A DNA stretch of 64,000 nucleotides from Butyrivibrio proteoclasticus. Its GTDB lineage: Bacteria; Bacillota; Clostridia; Lachnospirales; Lachnospiraceae. The DNA lies in assembly GCF_900115735.1 (NCBI RefSeq), contig NZ_FOXO01000005.1:116892-180891 (forward strand), in the 5' to 3' direction. Below the pieces are notes generated by a model that was given only the letters and a program-made list of their open reading frames with translations, searched no databases and was not told the DNA's origin. The position numbers and the translations under genes were made by a program. Numbering within the stretch: position 1 is the stretch's first letter; each line of letters opens with the position of its first letter. Below, in pieces: positions 37,395-45,967 of the stretch.

Positions 37395-39119
37395 TTAATA
37401 TAATTTTGCGTTAACGTTTTCTACTGTTTCTCCATACGTTTCGCAATACTCTTTAAGCTTCTTGTCATACTCAGCATCAATATCATGAATTGAGTAGTCT
37501 TCAAGAGTCTTGATCATACTTTCATATTCCTTTTCAAAATCTGCATCATTTGTCGTTGATACGATCTTAGCCTTTTGTGACTCAAGATAGCTGTCAACCT
37601 GAGAAAGAGCAATTCCGAGGTCACTGGTAGGTTCAATAACCGTAGAATTCTCAAATCCAAATAAAGCAGCATCATAGATATATGTTGTTTTATACATACC
37701 AATTGCAGTGCTTACCTGGCTATAAACGTATGCGTCAGAATCTTCAGTAGGTCCGGCCTGTGTTCCCCATTCAAAGTTTGTATTGTTTATTGGCCACAAC
37801 CACATATTTGACTGATAGTTTTCCTCGTATATCTTTTCTCCTGCTTCTGTTCTTACAGCAAGTCCGTTTTCATCCAGGGTGTAATCTACCCCCTCCACTC
37901 CGTATTCATTCAGATAAAGAGCTTCTTTTGTAGAAACAAAACTTAAAAGTTTAGCAAGTTTTTCCGGGTTTTTACAACTCTTTGAAACAAAGGTCTGAAT
38001 CCAGCCTGTTCCAGCCTGCTGATTTATTGCAACTGTTGGTCTTGCCTCATTAGTCGCAAGGATAGGTCCGTATGATACCCATGGAATCTCATTTTTGTTG
38101 CTGCTGTTTGCAGGGTTTCCGATCCAGCAGAAAACTCTTCCTGTTTCCACATATGTCATAAGCGCAGGTTCATCAATTGTAAGCGTGTTTACATCAAGAT
38201 AGCCTTTATTTAACATTGTCTGAACAAGTTTTAAAACGCCCTTGTATGCAGGATCTAATTCCTTATGTCTATATGCGCCATCAGCATCGACTGGCATAAC
38301 ACCAAATGACTGTGCCATAACTCCATCCATGGATGAATCAATCCAAGAATCACCATGAAGCATTACTGGATATATAGGTTGTCCATCAACTGTGTAGCCG
38401 GAGTTCTTTACAACTTCAAGTGTTTTTAGAAGTGCATCTTCAGTCTGCACATCTTCAGCTGTAAGACCAAGTGCATCCATGATAGTTTTATTAAATGCTA
38501 CAGCAGTATTCTCACCATATTTCAGATTGTTTTCGTATGTATCACTGCTAGGCGGATAAACAGCCATATTGTTGTTTGAATTCATATGGCTGGGGTATGA
38601 ATACCATGCCCCATATTTTCTAATAAGCGCCGTCTTTATATCTTCAGGAAAATCTTTTAAAAGATGTGAATCCGGATCATACTGAGTAAGTAGCTCATCT
38701 ATTGTCCATACCTTGCCAGAATCTATAAGCTGTGTAATAGCATCCGAATTAGATATTGATATCAAATCCGGAAGATCATCTGAAGCTATCATAAGCCCAA
38801 GTTTTGTATCAGCATCTGTTGGTGGCTGCTCAATATTGAACTTTACTCCCACCTCAGACTCTATCGCATCAAGTACCGGAGAACTTGTAACTCCGTTCCA
38901 GTTAGCTGGTCCCCATCCACTAACATCCGAGAACCAATATACTTCTTCTACACTTTCTGCATCTGCTGTGCCTTCGGTTCCACTCGTCTGCTTAGCTGTG
39001 TCTTGCTGTGATTCTGTAGAATTCTGTACATTTCCAGATCCACATGCAATCGCCCCAAGTGATAGAATTCCGGCTAAAGAAATTGCTGATAATCTGCTTA
39101 ATAATACTTTCTTATTCAT
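37395..39119 (-). CDS. CUT1 extracellular substrate-binding lipoprotein (LplA type)
   Basis: A 574-residue lipoprotein. ATG 39119 follows GGAGTGAGGG and gives a clean signal peptide with lipobox LSLGAIACGSG; an upstream in-frame start would add about 49 residues that destroy the signal peptide. A Gln/Thr/Ser/Glu-rich linker precedes the solute-binding domain. It is the first gene of the operon and presumably binds arabino-oligosaccharides released from plant cell wall. Confidence 0.92.
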   Translation of the reverse strand: MNKKVLLSRLSAISLAGILSLGAIACGSGNVQNSTESQQDTAKQTSGTEGTADAESVEEVYWFSDVSGWGPANWNGVTSSPVLDAIESEVGVKFNIEQPPTDADTKLGLMIASDDLPDLISISNSDAITQLIDSGKVWTIDELLTQYDPDSHLLKDFPEDIKTALIRKYGAWYSYPSHMNSNNNMAVYPPSSDTYENNLKYGENTAVAFNKTIMDALGLTAEDVQTEDALLKTLEVVKNSGYTVDGQPIYPVMLHGDSWIDSSMDGVMAQSFGVMPVDADGAYRHKELDPAYKGVLKLVQTMLNKGYLDVNTLTIDEPALMTYVETGRVFCWIGNPANSSNKNEIPWVSYGPILATNEARPTVAINQQAGTGWIQTFVSKSCKNPEKLAKLLSFVSTKEALYLNEYGVEGVDYTLDENGLAVRTEAGEKIYEENYQSNMWLWPINNTNFEWGTQAGPTEDSDAYVYSQVSTAIGMYKTTYIYDAALFGFENSTVIEPTSDLGIALSQVDSYLESQKAKIVSTTNDADFEKEYESMIKTLEDYSIHDIDAEYDKKLKEYCETYGETVENVNAKLY

Positions 39120-39264
39120 ACCCTCACTCCTTAATTGATTCTTCACTAAAGCTTGGCCAAAGCTTATCACTATCTGGATGATATACTTTTTTGCAAATGA
39201 AAAACATGAAATTTTTTTTGAAAATTGGTATTTTTTTATTCCAAAGTGTCTGTTTGATACAGCC

Positions 39265-39324
39265 AAATAAGGGTGCCACAGTATCTGGTGAAATCTTCCA
39301 TCATCTACTGTGACACCCTTATTT
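39265..39324. repeat. Long hairpin upstream of the arabino-oligosaccharide operon
   Basis: A 19-bp stem with one C/A mismatch (39265-39283 with 39306-39324) encloses a 22-base loop. It lacks a T run on the minus side. It lies between the flavodoxin-fold gene (ends 39465) and the operon start, so it could be a weak terminator for the former or a regulatory structure for the latter. Confidence 0.6.
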
Positions 39325-39464
39325 TGATTTCTGATTATTTATACGAGCGAAAAAAATTTGTGGCAATATTTAGAAAGTGCAGTAGCTGTGCAACCTTTTG
39401 CCTTTAGACTGCCGTTAAGTAAATCATCCAATCAGAGGAGCTATTTGTCATTAAAAAACGCATG

Positions 39465-40025
39465 TTATATATTATAAATACACCCGTTGACAATACTCTC
39501 GACATCTGCGCCAACCACATCAAGTCCAACAGCCTGAATCTTTTCACAGTCCTGAATACCATAGAAGTTTTGGGCAAGCGTCTTGATGTATCCGTATCCA
39601 AACTCTTCCGGAACGAAGCAACCACCAGCTGTAGTAACATAATAAAGCTTATTGGCATTACAAAGAGATTTCGGATAGCCTTCATCTGTATATTCAAAGG
39701 TTATGCCTAAAACATTGATGTGCTCTACATACTGCTTAAGTGAAGCTGGGAATGATAAGTCATAGTACGGCGCTGCAATTACAATTGTATCTGCCTTTGC
39801 AAAGGTCTTTGCAAGGTTGAAATAATCATCTGAGAAGTCACCCCTTGCAATACAATCGTCTCTATATGCAAGGAATTTCTCATCTGTTTTAGGAAAAGAA
39901 ATATTTTCAAGCTTTACTTCTAATATTTCTTCAGATGTTTTTTTACTAAGCTTTTCTATAAGCTTGTCAGCAATTCTTTTGGTTCTTGAATTCTTTTTTA
40001 CACAAGCGTTAACTAATAAAATCAT
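39465..40025 (-). CDS. NAD(P)H-dependent FMN oxidoreductase (flavodoxin-like fold)
   Basis: A 186-residue protein of the flavodoxin_2/azoreductase group: N-terminal FMN loop VNACVKKNSRTKRIAD, central APYYDLSFPASLKQYVEHI and a later TTAGG motif. The family reduces quinones, azo dyes or similar compounds using NAD(P)H. It lies 29 bases after the P-type ATPase gene and may be co-transcribed with it. The substrate is unknown. Confidence 0.88.
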   Translation of the reverse strand: MILLVNACVKKNSRTKRIADKLIEKLSKKTSEEILEVKLENISFPKTDEKFLAYRDDCIARGDFSDDYFNLAKTFAKADTIVIAAPYYDLSFPASLKQYVEHINVLGITFEYTDEGYPKSLCNANKLYYVTTAGGCFVPEEFGYGYIKTLAQNFYGIQDCEKIQAVGLDVVGADVESIVNGCIYNI

Positions 40026-40054
40026 TATTTCTCCTCCATCTCAAGCAAAAGGAT

Positions 40055-42157
40055 TCAGAAGATTTCTTCGCTTTCTGTCTCATTCTTAAGATTTGTCATG
40101 CTGTGAAGACCTAAGGCTATTGTAGAACCATTATGTAACATGGCACTTGTAGCAGGAGCTATGGTTCCCAGAAGCCCAAGGGATATCAGGCCCAGATTAA
40201 ATCCAACAACAAAGCGATAGTTGAAATGAATCCTCTTCATAAGAAGGGTACTGAGCTCTTTTAAGGTAATAAGTTTATACAGGTCATCTTCAGATATCAT
40301 CACATCTGCGATCTGGCGTGCAAGCTGTGAGCCCTCACTTATGGCAATTCCACAATCAGCCTCTGACAGCGCGGGAGAATCATTTATACCATCGCCGATC
40401 ATTATGACTGTATGTCCTTTTGCCTTCTCCTGCTGTACAAATCCGGCTTTTTCTTCGGGAAGGACCTCTGCATAATATGAATCAACGCCAACATCTTGGG
40501 CAACTCTTTGGGCAGTATGCTTAGAATCGCCTGTCATCATGACAATGTTCTTAAATCCAGCTTCGTGAAGCTTTTTGATAACATCGGGTGCCTCAGGTCG
40601 CAGCGGATCCTCAAGACATATGACTGCTGCCAATTTTCCGCCTATTGCCAGGAACAATCTTGAATACTGCTTGGAAATACTATCCAGCTTGTCCTGCTCG
40701 CCCTCGGGGATGATACACTTTTCATCTTCCATAACAAAATGCCAGCTTCCGATCACAACCTTCTTGCCATCTATATCAGAGGCAATTCCGTGAGCAACAA
40801 CATATTCAACTTTGCTGTGCATCTCATTATGCTCAAGCCCTCTTTCTGCTGCCTCAGCTACAACAGCATTTGCTATGGAGTGAGGGTAGTGTTCCTCAAG
40901 ACAGGCTGCTATACGCAGCATCTCATCCTTGTCATTCCCCGAAAATGTAACAACATCAACAACCTTAGGCGTAGCCATTGTTAAAGTGCCGGTCTTATCA
41001 AAAACTATCGTATCTGCATCTGCAATTGCTTCCAGGAATTTACCGCCCTTTACTGTAAGGTGGTTGTCCTGGCACTCACGCATTGCAGACAGCACAGTTA
41101 CCGGCATTGAAAGCTTTAATGCACAGGAAAAATCGACCATAAGTATAGATAAGGCTTTGGTCACATTCCTTGTTATCAGGTATGCGAGAATGGTTCCACC
41201 AAGTGTATACGGCACCAGCTTATCTGCCAAATGCTCAGCTCTTGATTCCACGCCTGATTTAAGCTGTTCAGAATCTTCGATCATTTTTATGATCTTCTCG
41301 TATCTTGTTGCTCCTGATGCTTTCTCGACCTTAAGTACAATGTCACCCTCTTCGATGACTGTTCCTGCATAGACGTAGGCGCCCTCTTTCTTTTCCACAG
41401 GTATGCCTTCTCCGGTGAGCGTTGCCTGATTTACCAACGCTTCTCCTAAAACGACAGTTCCATCAAGTGGAATAATGCTTCCAACCCGCACAGAGATCTC
41501 ATCGCCCGGTGCAATCTGACTGATTGGAACCTGAACTTCAGTGCCATCTTTTTTTAACCAGACTCTGTCTGCTTTAAGAGCCATACTCCTTGCCAGATCG
41601 TCTACAGATTTTTTATGCGTCCACTCTTCAAGCAGATCTCCAACTCCCAACAGGAACATAACTGATGAAGCGGTCTCATAATCCCCTGTTAAAAGAGATA
41701 CCGTTATAGCCGTTGCATCCAAAACAGAAACTTCCAGTTTTTTATTCTTAAAAAGACTCACAAGTCCCCTGTAAATAAACTTTGTGGCCATTATCCAGGC
41801 TTTTATCCTTCTAATTGGGGAAGGTAAAAATACTCTGCATCCGTAATGAAGGATTATCTTTGTAAAGAGCTTCTCTTTATAGGCAGCCATGAGTTCTCTG
41901 CCGGTACTCTCCGGCACAAGTGCCTTAACATGTTCCGAATCGGAATCAAAGGCGCAAATCTTTGAAAGCAGTTCTTTTCTGTCACCCTTATAAACGACAA
42001 CTGCATCGGCGCTTCTCTCATAGACAGTAGCTTTTTCAACACCATCAAGAGAAAGCAGATAGTACTGTAGCCTATCTGCTTCTTCATAGGAAAAACGTCT
42101 TTTTGGCATGGAAAAGCGGATGCGCCCACTTATTTCATGTTTAATGACAATTTTCAT
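40055..42157 (-). CDS. P1B-type heavy-metal ATPase with atypical SCALK membrane motif
   Basis: About 700 residues; ATG 42157 chosen after GGAGAG. An N-terminal HMA-like domain without CxxC (about 1-75) precedes the membrane segments. The actuator TGEGIP (about 248), phosphorylation motif FDKTGTLT (Asp387), and hinge MIGDGINDSPALSEAD are all present. In place of the usual CPC of membrane helix 6 it has DFSCALKLSMP (about 342-352). The transported ion therefore cannot be assigned by the standard CPC rule. A small DUF6110 protein is encoded immediately upstream, a recurrent pairing in related Firmicutes. Confidence 0.92.
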   Translation of the reverse strand: MKIVIKHEISGRIRFSMPKRRFSYEEADRLQYYLLSLDGVEKATVYERSADAVVVYKGDRKELLSKICAFDSDSEHVKALVPESTGRELMAAYKEKLFTKIILHYGCRVFLPSPIRRIKAWIMATKFIYRGLVSLFKNKKLEVSVLDATAITVSLLTGDYETASSVMFLLGVGDLLEEWTHKKSVDDLARSMALKADRVWLKKDGTEVQVPISQIAPGDEISVRVGSIIPLDGTVVLGEALVNQATLTGEGIPVEKKEGAYVYAGTVIEEGDIVLKVEKASGATRYEKIIKMIEDSEQLKSGVESRAEHLADKLVPYTLGGTILAYLITRNVTKALSILMVDFSCALKLSMPVTVLSAMRECQDNHLTVKGGKFLEAIADADTIVFDKTGTLTMATPKVVDVVTFSGNDKDEMLRIAACLEEHYPHSIANAVVAEAAERGLEHNEMHSKVEYVVAHGIASDIDGKKVVIGSWHFVMEDEKCIIPEGEQDKLDSISKQYSRLFLAIGGKLAAVICLEDPLRPEAPDVIKKLHEAGFKNIVMMTGDSKHTAQRVAQDVGVDSYYAEVLPEEKAGFVQQEKAKGHTVIMIGDGINDSPALSEADCGIAISEGSQLARQIADVMISEDDLYKLITLKELSTLLMKRIHFNYRFVVGFNLGLISLGLLGTIAPATSAMLHNGSTIALGLHSMTNLKNETESEEIF

Positions 42158-42163
42158 ATTCAA

Positions 42164-42415
42164 TTACTCTCCAACTACGGCTTCGTCTTCCTTTGCCTTG
42201 CGATCAGCATTGATCTCTTTTGCCTCTGCAAGAATGTCATCACAGTTCTCCTGAACCTTGTTTGCAGTATCCATTACGCAGTCTTTTGCCCTGAGCACTG
42301 CAGCTGTAGTATGTGTGTAGCACTTCTTGGCGTCTTTACTTGAAAGCACCTTAACTCCTGCTGTTCCAAAAAGAACTCCGCCTAAAAACCATACACAATG
42401 ATGCCAATTCTTCAT
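42164..42415 (-). CDS. DUF6110 family small membrane protein
   Basis: An 83-residue protein starting at ATG 42415, 9 bases after AGGAG. One N-terminal helix (VWFLGGVLFGTAGVKVL) is followed by a conserved SKDAKK.YTH..AA motif and an amphipathic charged tail. It ends 6 bases before the P-type ATPase. The family typically accompanies these ATPases, so a subunit or accessory role is inferred; the biochemical function is unknown. Confidence 0.85.
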   Translation of the reverse strand: MKNWHHCVWFLGGVLFGTAGVKVLSSKDAKKCYTHTTAAVLRAKDCVMDTANKVQENCDDILAEAKEINADRKAKEDEAVVGE

Positions 42416-42562
42416 AATGATCATCTCCTGTTCATATTCTTTTGTTCAAATTTCTTTTGTTCAAATGCAAAAACAAACAAATGCAGACTCCCCCACATTT
42501 GTTTGTTTTTTAGCATAGCACAATAAACAAAGTCACAAAATACACACAGTTGACAACTTTTC

Positions 42563-43096
42563 TCAATAAATATCTTTTAACGTCTCAAATATAGTCCTGG
42601 CTGCAAGCATAGAACCCGCGGGTGAAGCGTGCCTTCTGTCCTCAAAATACAGATCTGTCTCGGGATGAGCATGAATATGTTCCCACCATCTCTCACCTAC
42701 AGGAGCCACAAGGCATCCATATTTTTCAGCCAGCTTTCTGTATCTTGCTGACATCTCCGTCTGAAATTCCTCGTTTCCTTCCTCAGTCCATGTCATGTAA
42801 AAGCAAGCTTTTGCCTTAGTCTGCCCAATCCATTCCATTATCCTGTCCGCTGCGTCTTCCATCACGGAAAACTCGCCCATTGGATGAGCTACATGCTGAA
42901 GAATTATAAAATCATAGTCCCCATAAAGAATATTAAACCTAGTCTGCTCATTGTCTGCATGATAGTCAAGTCCCATGCCGCCTTTAGTGAGCATAGTCAC
43001 CTGCATATCAATGCCATTTTCTTTGCAAATGTCTTTGAACATCATGGGCATATCATTGAAATACGTGTGGCTGTTTCCGATAAAAAGTGTTCTCAT
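42563..43096 (-). CDS. SGNH-hydrolase-like protein
   Basis: A 177-residue cytosolic protein; ATG 43096 lies after GGAGGGA. It opens with LFIGNSHTYF (block I Ser). Block III is near ILQHVAHP, and the catalytic DxxH appears as DRRHASPAGS. It resembles DUF4886-like/GDSL esterases. The substrate is unknown and the gene is alone in the minus-strand stretch. Confidence 0.8.
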   Translation of the reverse strand: MRTLFIGNSHTYFNDMPMMFKDICKENGIDMQVTMLTKGGMGLDYHADNEQTRFNILYGDYDFIILQHVAHPMGEFSVMEDAADRIMEWIGQTKAKACFYMTWTEEGNEEFQTEMSARYRKLAEKYGCLVAPVGERWWEHIHAHPETDLYFEDRRHASPAGSMLAARTIFETLKDIY

Positions 43097-43170
43097 TTCT
43101 CCCTCCAATATTCTAGTTGCTTCGTCAGCTCTTTTGCATTATAAAAAGAATATTAGCAATTAAAGGGGCT

Positions 43171-44013
43171 CTATTCAAGGAACGCAGTCACATTTTTCTT
43201 TACACGCTCGATATTTAATGGGCAGCCATCCACTTCATAAGTTAGAAAAAGATTTTTCGCCGTGTATATTCCGTTTTCTCTGTAGGCTTCAAGCTTTCTG
43301 AGGGCCTTCAAACGATATTTTTCATCGTCCAATCGCCCAAGATGCTCATGATAGATCAGCTGCCTCGTCCTTTTATTGAGCAGCGTGAAATCAGGATATA
43401 CGCATTTACCATTCTTCAAAACAAGTCCGCATTCATACCTATACAGCGCGCCCATCTCATAGTACATGTCAGCCAGCATGGCCTCTGACTTTGACCTGAC
43501 CATATCACCTTTCTTAGTGAGATAAATCTTCTCTGCAGGCTCATAGTCACTTTTAATATAATCCTTCTTCGCCCAGCAAAGCGCATTTTCTTCAGCATCA
43601 ACCATAATCGGCGAAACCAGTTCTTTGCGCCCATCATGCAGATGAGAATAGACATCTTCCGCATTGATGCACTCGGTTCCAGCAAGATCATTCTTCCCAT
43701 TATGATTTGATGTCAAAATACGAATACATCTTTCAATGTCAGCAAGCTCCTGTTTTATGGTCATGATCAATTTTTTGCAATAATACTTGTCCGCAAGCTT
43801 TTTTGCCGTCTTTAAATTGTCTTTATTTATATACTTCCCCCTGGTATCATCCGCGCTCAAAATCTGATAATATCTGCTTTTCTTTGATTTCACCGACACT
43901 CTAAGCTTGCCTTCCGGCGCGTTTCTGAGCCGCCTTTCGGCTTCATTTTTGGCTTTGCTGAGCTTTTCTTTTCTCTCGTTAAGGTCTTTAACTATTTCTT
44001 GCCTTGTTTTCAT
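43171..44013 (-). CDS. Predicted PD-(D/E)XK-like nuclease-fold protein
   Basis: A 280-residue protein. A Lys/Glu-rich coiled-coil N-terminus (about 1-110) precedes a C-terminal region with VRSKSEAMLADMYYEMG, CVYPDFTLL and LIYHEHLG, then KALRKLEAYRENGI and LFLTYEVDG. The E...PDF...(W/Y)xEHxG order matches restriction-endonuclease-fold proteins seen in phage and accessory regions. The third motif is E-x-L/H in place of E-x-K, so catalysis is uncertain. Array B1 lies about 240 bases upstream of it. A relationship is only positional. Confidence 0.6.
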   Translation of the reverse strand: MKTRQEIVKDLNERKEKLSKAKNEAERRLRNAPEGKLRVSVKSKKSRYYQILSADDTRGKYINKDNLKTAKKLADKYYCKKLIMTIKQELADIERCIRILTSNHNGKNDLAGTECINAEDVYSHLHDGRKELVSPIMVDAEENALCWAKKDYIKSDYEPAEKIYLTKKGDMVRSKSEAMLADMYYEMGALYRYECGLVLKNGKCVYPDFTLLNKRTRQLIYHEHLGRLDDEKYRLKALRKLEAYRENGIYTAKNLFLTYEVDGCPLNIERVKKNVTAFLE

Positions 44014-44251
44014 ATTTTCATTATTTCCTTTTCTTGTTGTTATTTGCTTTTCTGTATGTTATTTGCTTTGGGTTGCGGCGTTTGGATGGGGGTGGTTTTG
44101 GGAATGGTGTTTTGATGGGGGTGATGGTTATCATTTTTGTATTTTGTTTTATTGAGGGCGGGTGGTGGAGGTGATATAGCGGCCTGGGGGGTGGCTGTGC
44201 GTACCGCTTATTGATCGTGGCCGCGGTATGCTGCCTATTGATGATGGCCGC

Positions 44252-44740
44252 GTAGGATAAAAGCAGTTTTTTTCATGTAATTATCCCACTGTGCCGCCCT
44301 TCCCGACTCGTTTTTATCGCGGGCTTGCTGATGGGTAGGATAAACGCTTGAGTTTTTCTCTTTTTATCCCACTGATGCTGCTTTTCAAAAGTAGGATTTT
44401 CTGGTTTGTAGGATAATTGTTGATTTTTTTCTCTTTTTATCCTACAAATTCCCCCTTCAAAAGTGAGGTTTTGATGATTTGTGGGATAATTGTTGATTTT
44501 TTGCTCTTTTTATCCTACAAATTTCCTCATTCAGAAGTGGGTTTTTGATGATTTGTGGGATAATTTTGGGACTTTTTCTCTTTTTATCCTACTAATTCCA
44601 CTTTTCCGCATTTGAAATTCGTTGATTTGTAGGATAATTCAGTAAATTTTCTCGCTCTTATCCCACATTTCAGAAAATAGCCCTGTTAAAAGAGCTGAAT
44701 TTGTAGGATAAATTCCGCAATTCTGCCTCGTTTATCCTAC
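44252..44740. repeat. Inverted-arm array B1: seven GTRGGATAA-N20-TTATCCYAC units
   Basis: Units lie at 44252-44289, 44335-44372, 44408-44445, 44481-44518, 44555-44592, 44629-44666 and 44703-44740. Each is exactly 38 bp with a 20-bp middle. Unit-to-unit distance is 83, 73, 73, 74, 74 and 74 bp. In the best units the stem extends outward to 13 bp (ATTTGTRGGATAA). Middles are related among units (ending TTTTTCTCTTT). The array is homologous to B2 (49187-49594) in inverted orientation. Stop codons and the non-triplet period rule out coding. Confidence 0.9.
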
Positions 44741-45189
44741 ACACCAAACAATTACCACCATCAGCAATAATAACCAGGCAATTTCCCCCGCCAATCACCG
44801 CTCGTTCCCACTGTTTGATCAATAGATTCAATTGACCTTGCGCTTGATCACAACCGTATTCGTCACATGCCTATTTCAATTGTCACAACCTCACAATCTC
44901 ATCCTCCATAGCCATTGCTCTCATCGCAAACTCATTCACAGCATTGCTGTTGCTCTGATCACAACTAATCCATTACAAAAAACATCTTGAATACTTCCCT
45001 TGAAATCAGGGATAAAGAGCGCTCACTTGCGCCTTAGAATGCACATTTTTACTAGTCTGCTACCAAGCTAGTAACATGCTAATATTCAGAATTTTTCAAA
45101 AACGCTAATATAATATACTTAATGAGCTGCTTAGTCAAATAAATTTTCTTCAGCCGTATATTCTTCCATGAACCAAATCCGTTATAATA
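44741..45189. other. Intergenic stretch after array B1
   Basis: About 450 bases with no convincing gene. It contains scattered Ala/Thr-type low-information frames but no start with RBS. It may be degraded coding sequence; I cannot identify it. Confidence 0.4.
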
Positions 45190-45327
45190 ATGATTAAGGC
45201 AGCAATATTAGGTGATACAAGCTATAAAAAGTGGCTTCTTGATCTGTACGGTGATGAATATGCAGAATACAAGCGTAATGTGAACAGATTAATTCCGTGG
45301 AAGCCACGTACTGAAAAACGCCAATAA
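45190..45327 (+). pseudogene. C-terminal remnant of an isoprenylcysteine methyltransferase-like protein
   Basis: A 45-codon frame reads KKWLLDLYGDEYAEYKRNVN and RLIPW before TAA. This matches the C-terminal LxxxYGxEYxxYxxxVxRxIPW pattern of ICMT/PEMT-like membrane methyltransferases. The membrane helices and SAM-binding part are missing and there is no RBS. Confidence 0.5.
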
Positions 45328-45464
45328 TCAAAATGAATTAAAGAGGGACTTGCAGAGGCAATTTCTTGAATGAAACAAAAAAAGATACAAAACCCACTTC
45401 TTCACCGAATCAACCAAGCCATTTATAGAAGACTAAATAACCAAAACACATAAAAGGAGCCAAA

Positions 45465-45521
45465 ATGGATATATCGAAATTTAGTTGGACGAGGAAACCT
45501 AAAAGTTGCTATCTTCAGTGA
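45465..45521 (+). pseudogene. N-terminal remnant of a DUF1349-like gene
   Basis: A strong AAAGGAG site and ATG 45465 begin MDISKFSWTRKPKSC, then a stop at 45519. The start resembles that of DUF1349 proteins (F.W.REPKSY). Only 18 codons remain. The RBS is intact while the body is lost. Confidence 0.45.
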
Positions 45522-45578
45522 CGGTATGGAGTATAATGTATTTGATACAGTTGTTTATATTGTTGGAGGAGGTACAAA

Positions 45579-45797
45579 ATGGGAGATATCACAGCGATAC
45601 TCAAACAGATTAGTGGTAACAAGGAACTTATGACACAAATTGCCAAGGCTGATCCAGCTCAGGCAAAAGAGCTGCTTAAGAAAGCTAACATAGACGTTAG
45701 CGAAGCAGATATCAAATTGGTTCAGTCTGCTGTTGCAGATGGCAAGTTTGATCTTAATGATGTCAAGAATATTGCGGGTGGATTGTTCAAAAAGTAA
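45579..45797 (+). CDS. Small helical protein resembling a Nif11-type leader ending in a Gly-Gly site
   Basis: A 72-residue protein with a strong GGAGGAGG site 5-6 bases before the ATG and a TATAAT (45532-45537) upstream. The sequence pattern (NKELMTQIAKA, a central alpha-helical ELLKKANIDVSEADI, then DLNDVKNIAGG) resembles Nif11-type RiPP leaders, which end in a VAGG-like cleavage site. Only LFKK follows the GG, so there is almost no core peptide. It could be a stand-alone leader-like protein acting in trans, a truncated precursor, or an unrelated helical protein. No modification enzyme or exporter is nearby. Confidence 0.6.
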   Translation: MGDITAILKQISGNKELMTQIAKADPAQAKELLKKANIDVSEADIKLVQSAVADGKFDLNDVKNIAGGLFKK

Positions 45798-45919
45798 TGC
45801 ATTCTTGAATCAACAATTCAAGAATGCATCAACCAAGCCAATTTAAATCGACTTTGTCAATGAGGCTTGGTTGACTCTTCACTCATATTCTCACGAAATC
45901 CGCAGTATATGCGGATTTC
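45798..45919. terminator. Three consecutive hairpins between convergent genes
   Basis: Stem 1: 13 bp perfect (45798-45810 with 45816-45828). Stem 2: AACCAAGCC (45831-45839) with GGCTTGGTT (45864-45872). Stem 3: 10 bp perfect (45895-45904 with 45910-45919). None has a strong T run. They lie between the small leader-like gene and the convergent HAD gene and probably end transcription from one or both sides. Confidence 0.6.
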
Positions 45920-45967
45920 TGGAATTTAGTTCAAGATGTCATACAATTCTAAAGAGGTGAATTTCCT

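Noticed and set aside
44252..44740. TIGR-type dual-guide array
   Set aside because: Alternating unequal gaps recall such arrays, but no Nop-domain Tas protein is visible and the B middles are related to each other. Kept as an alternative to test.
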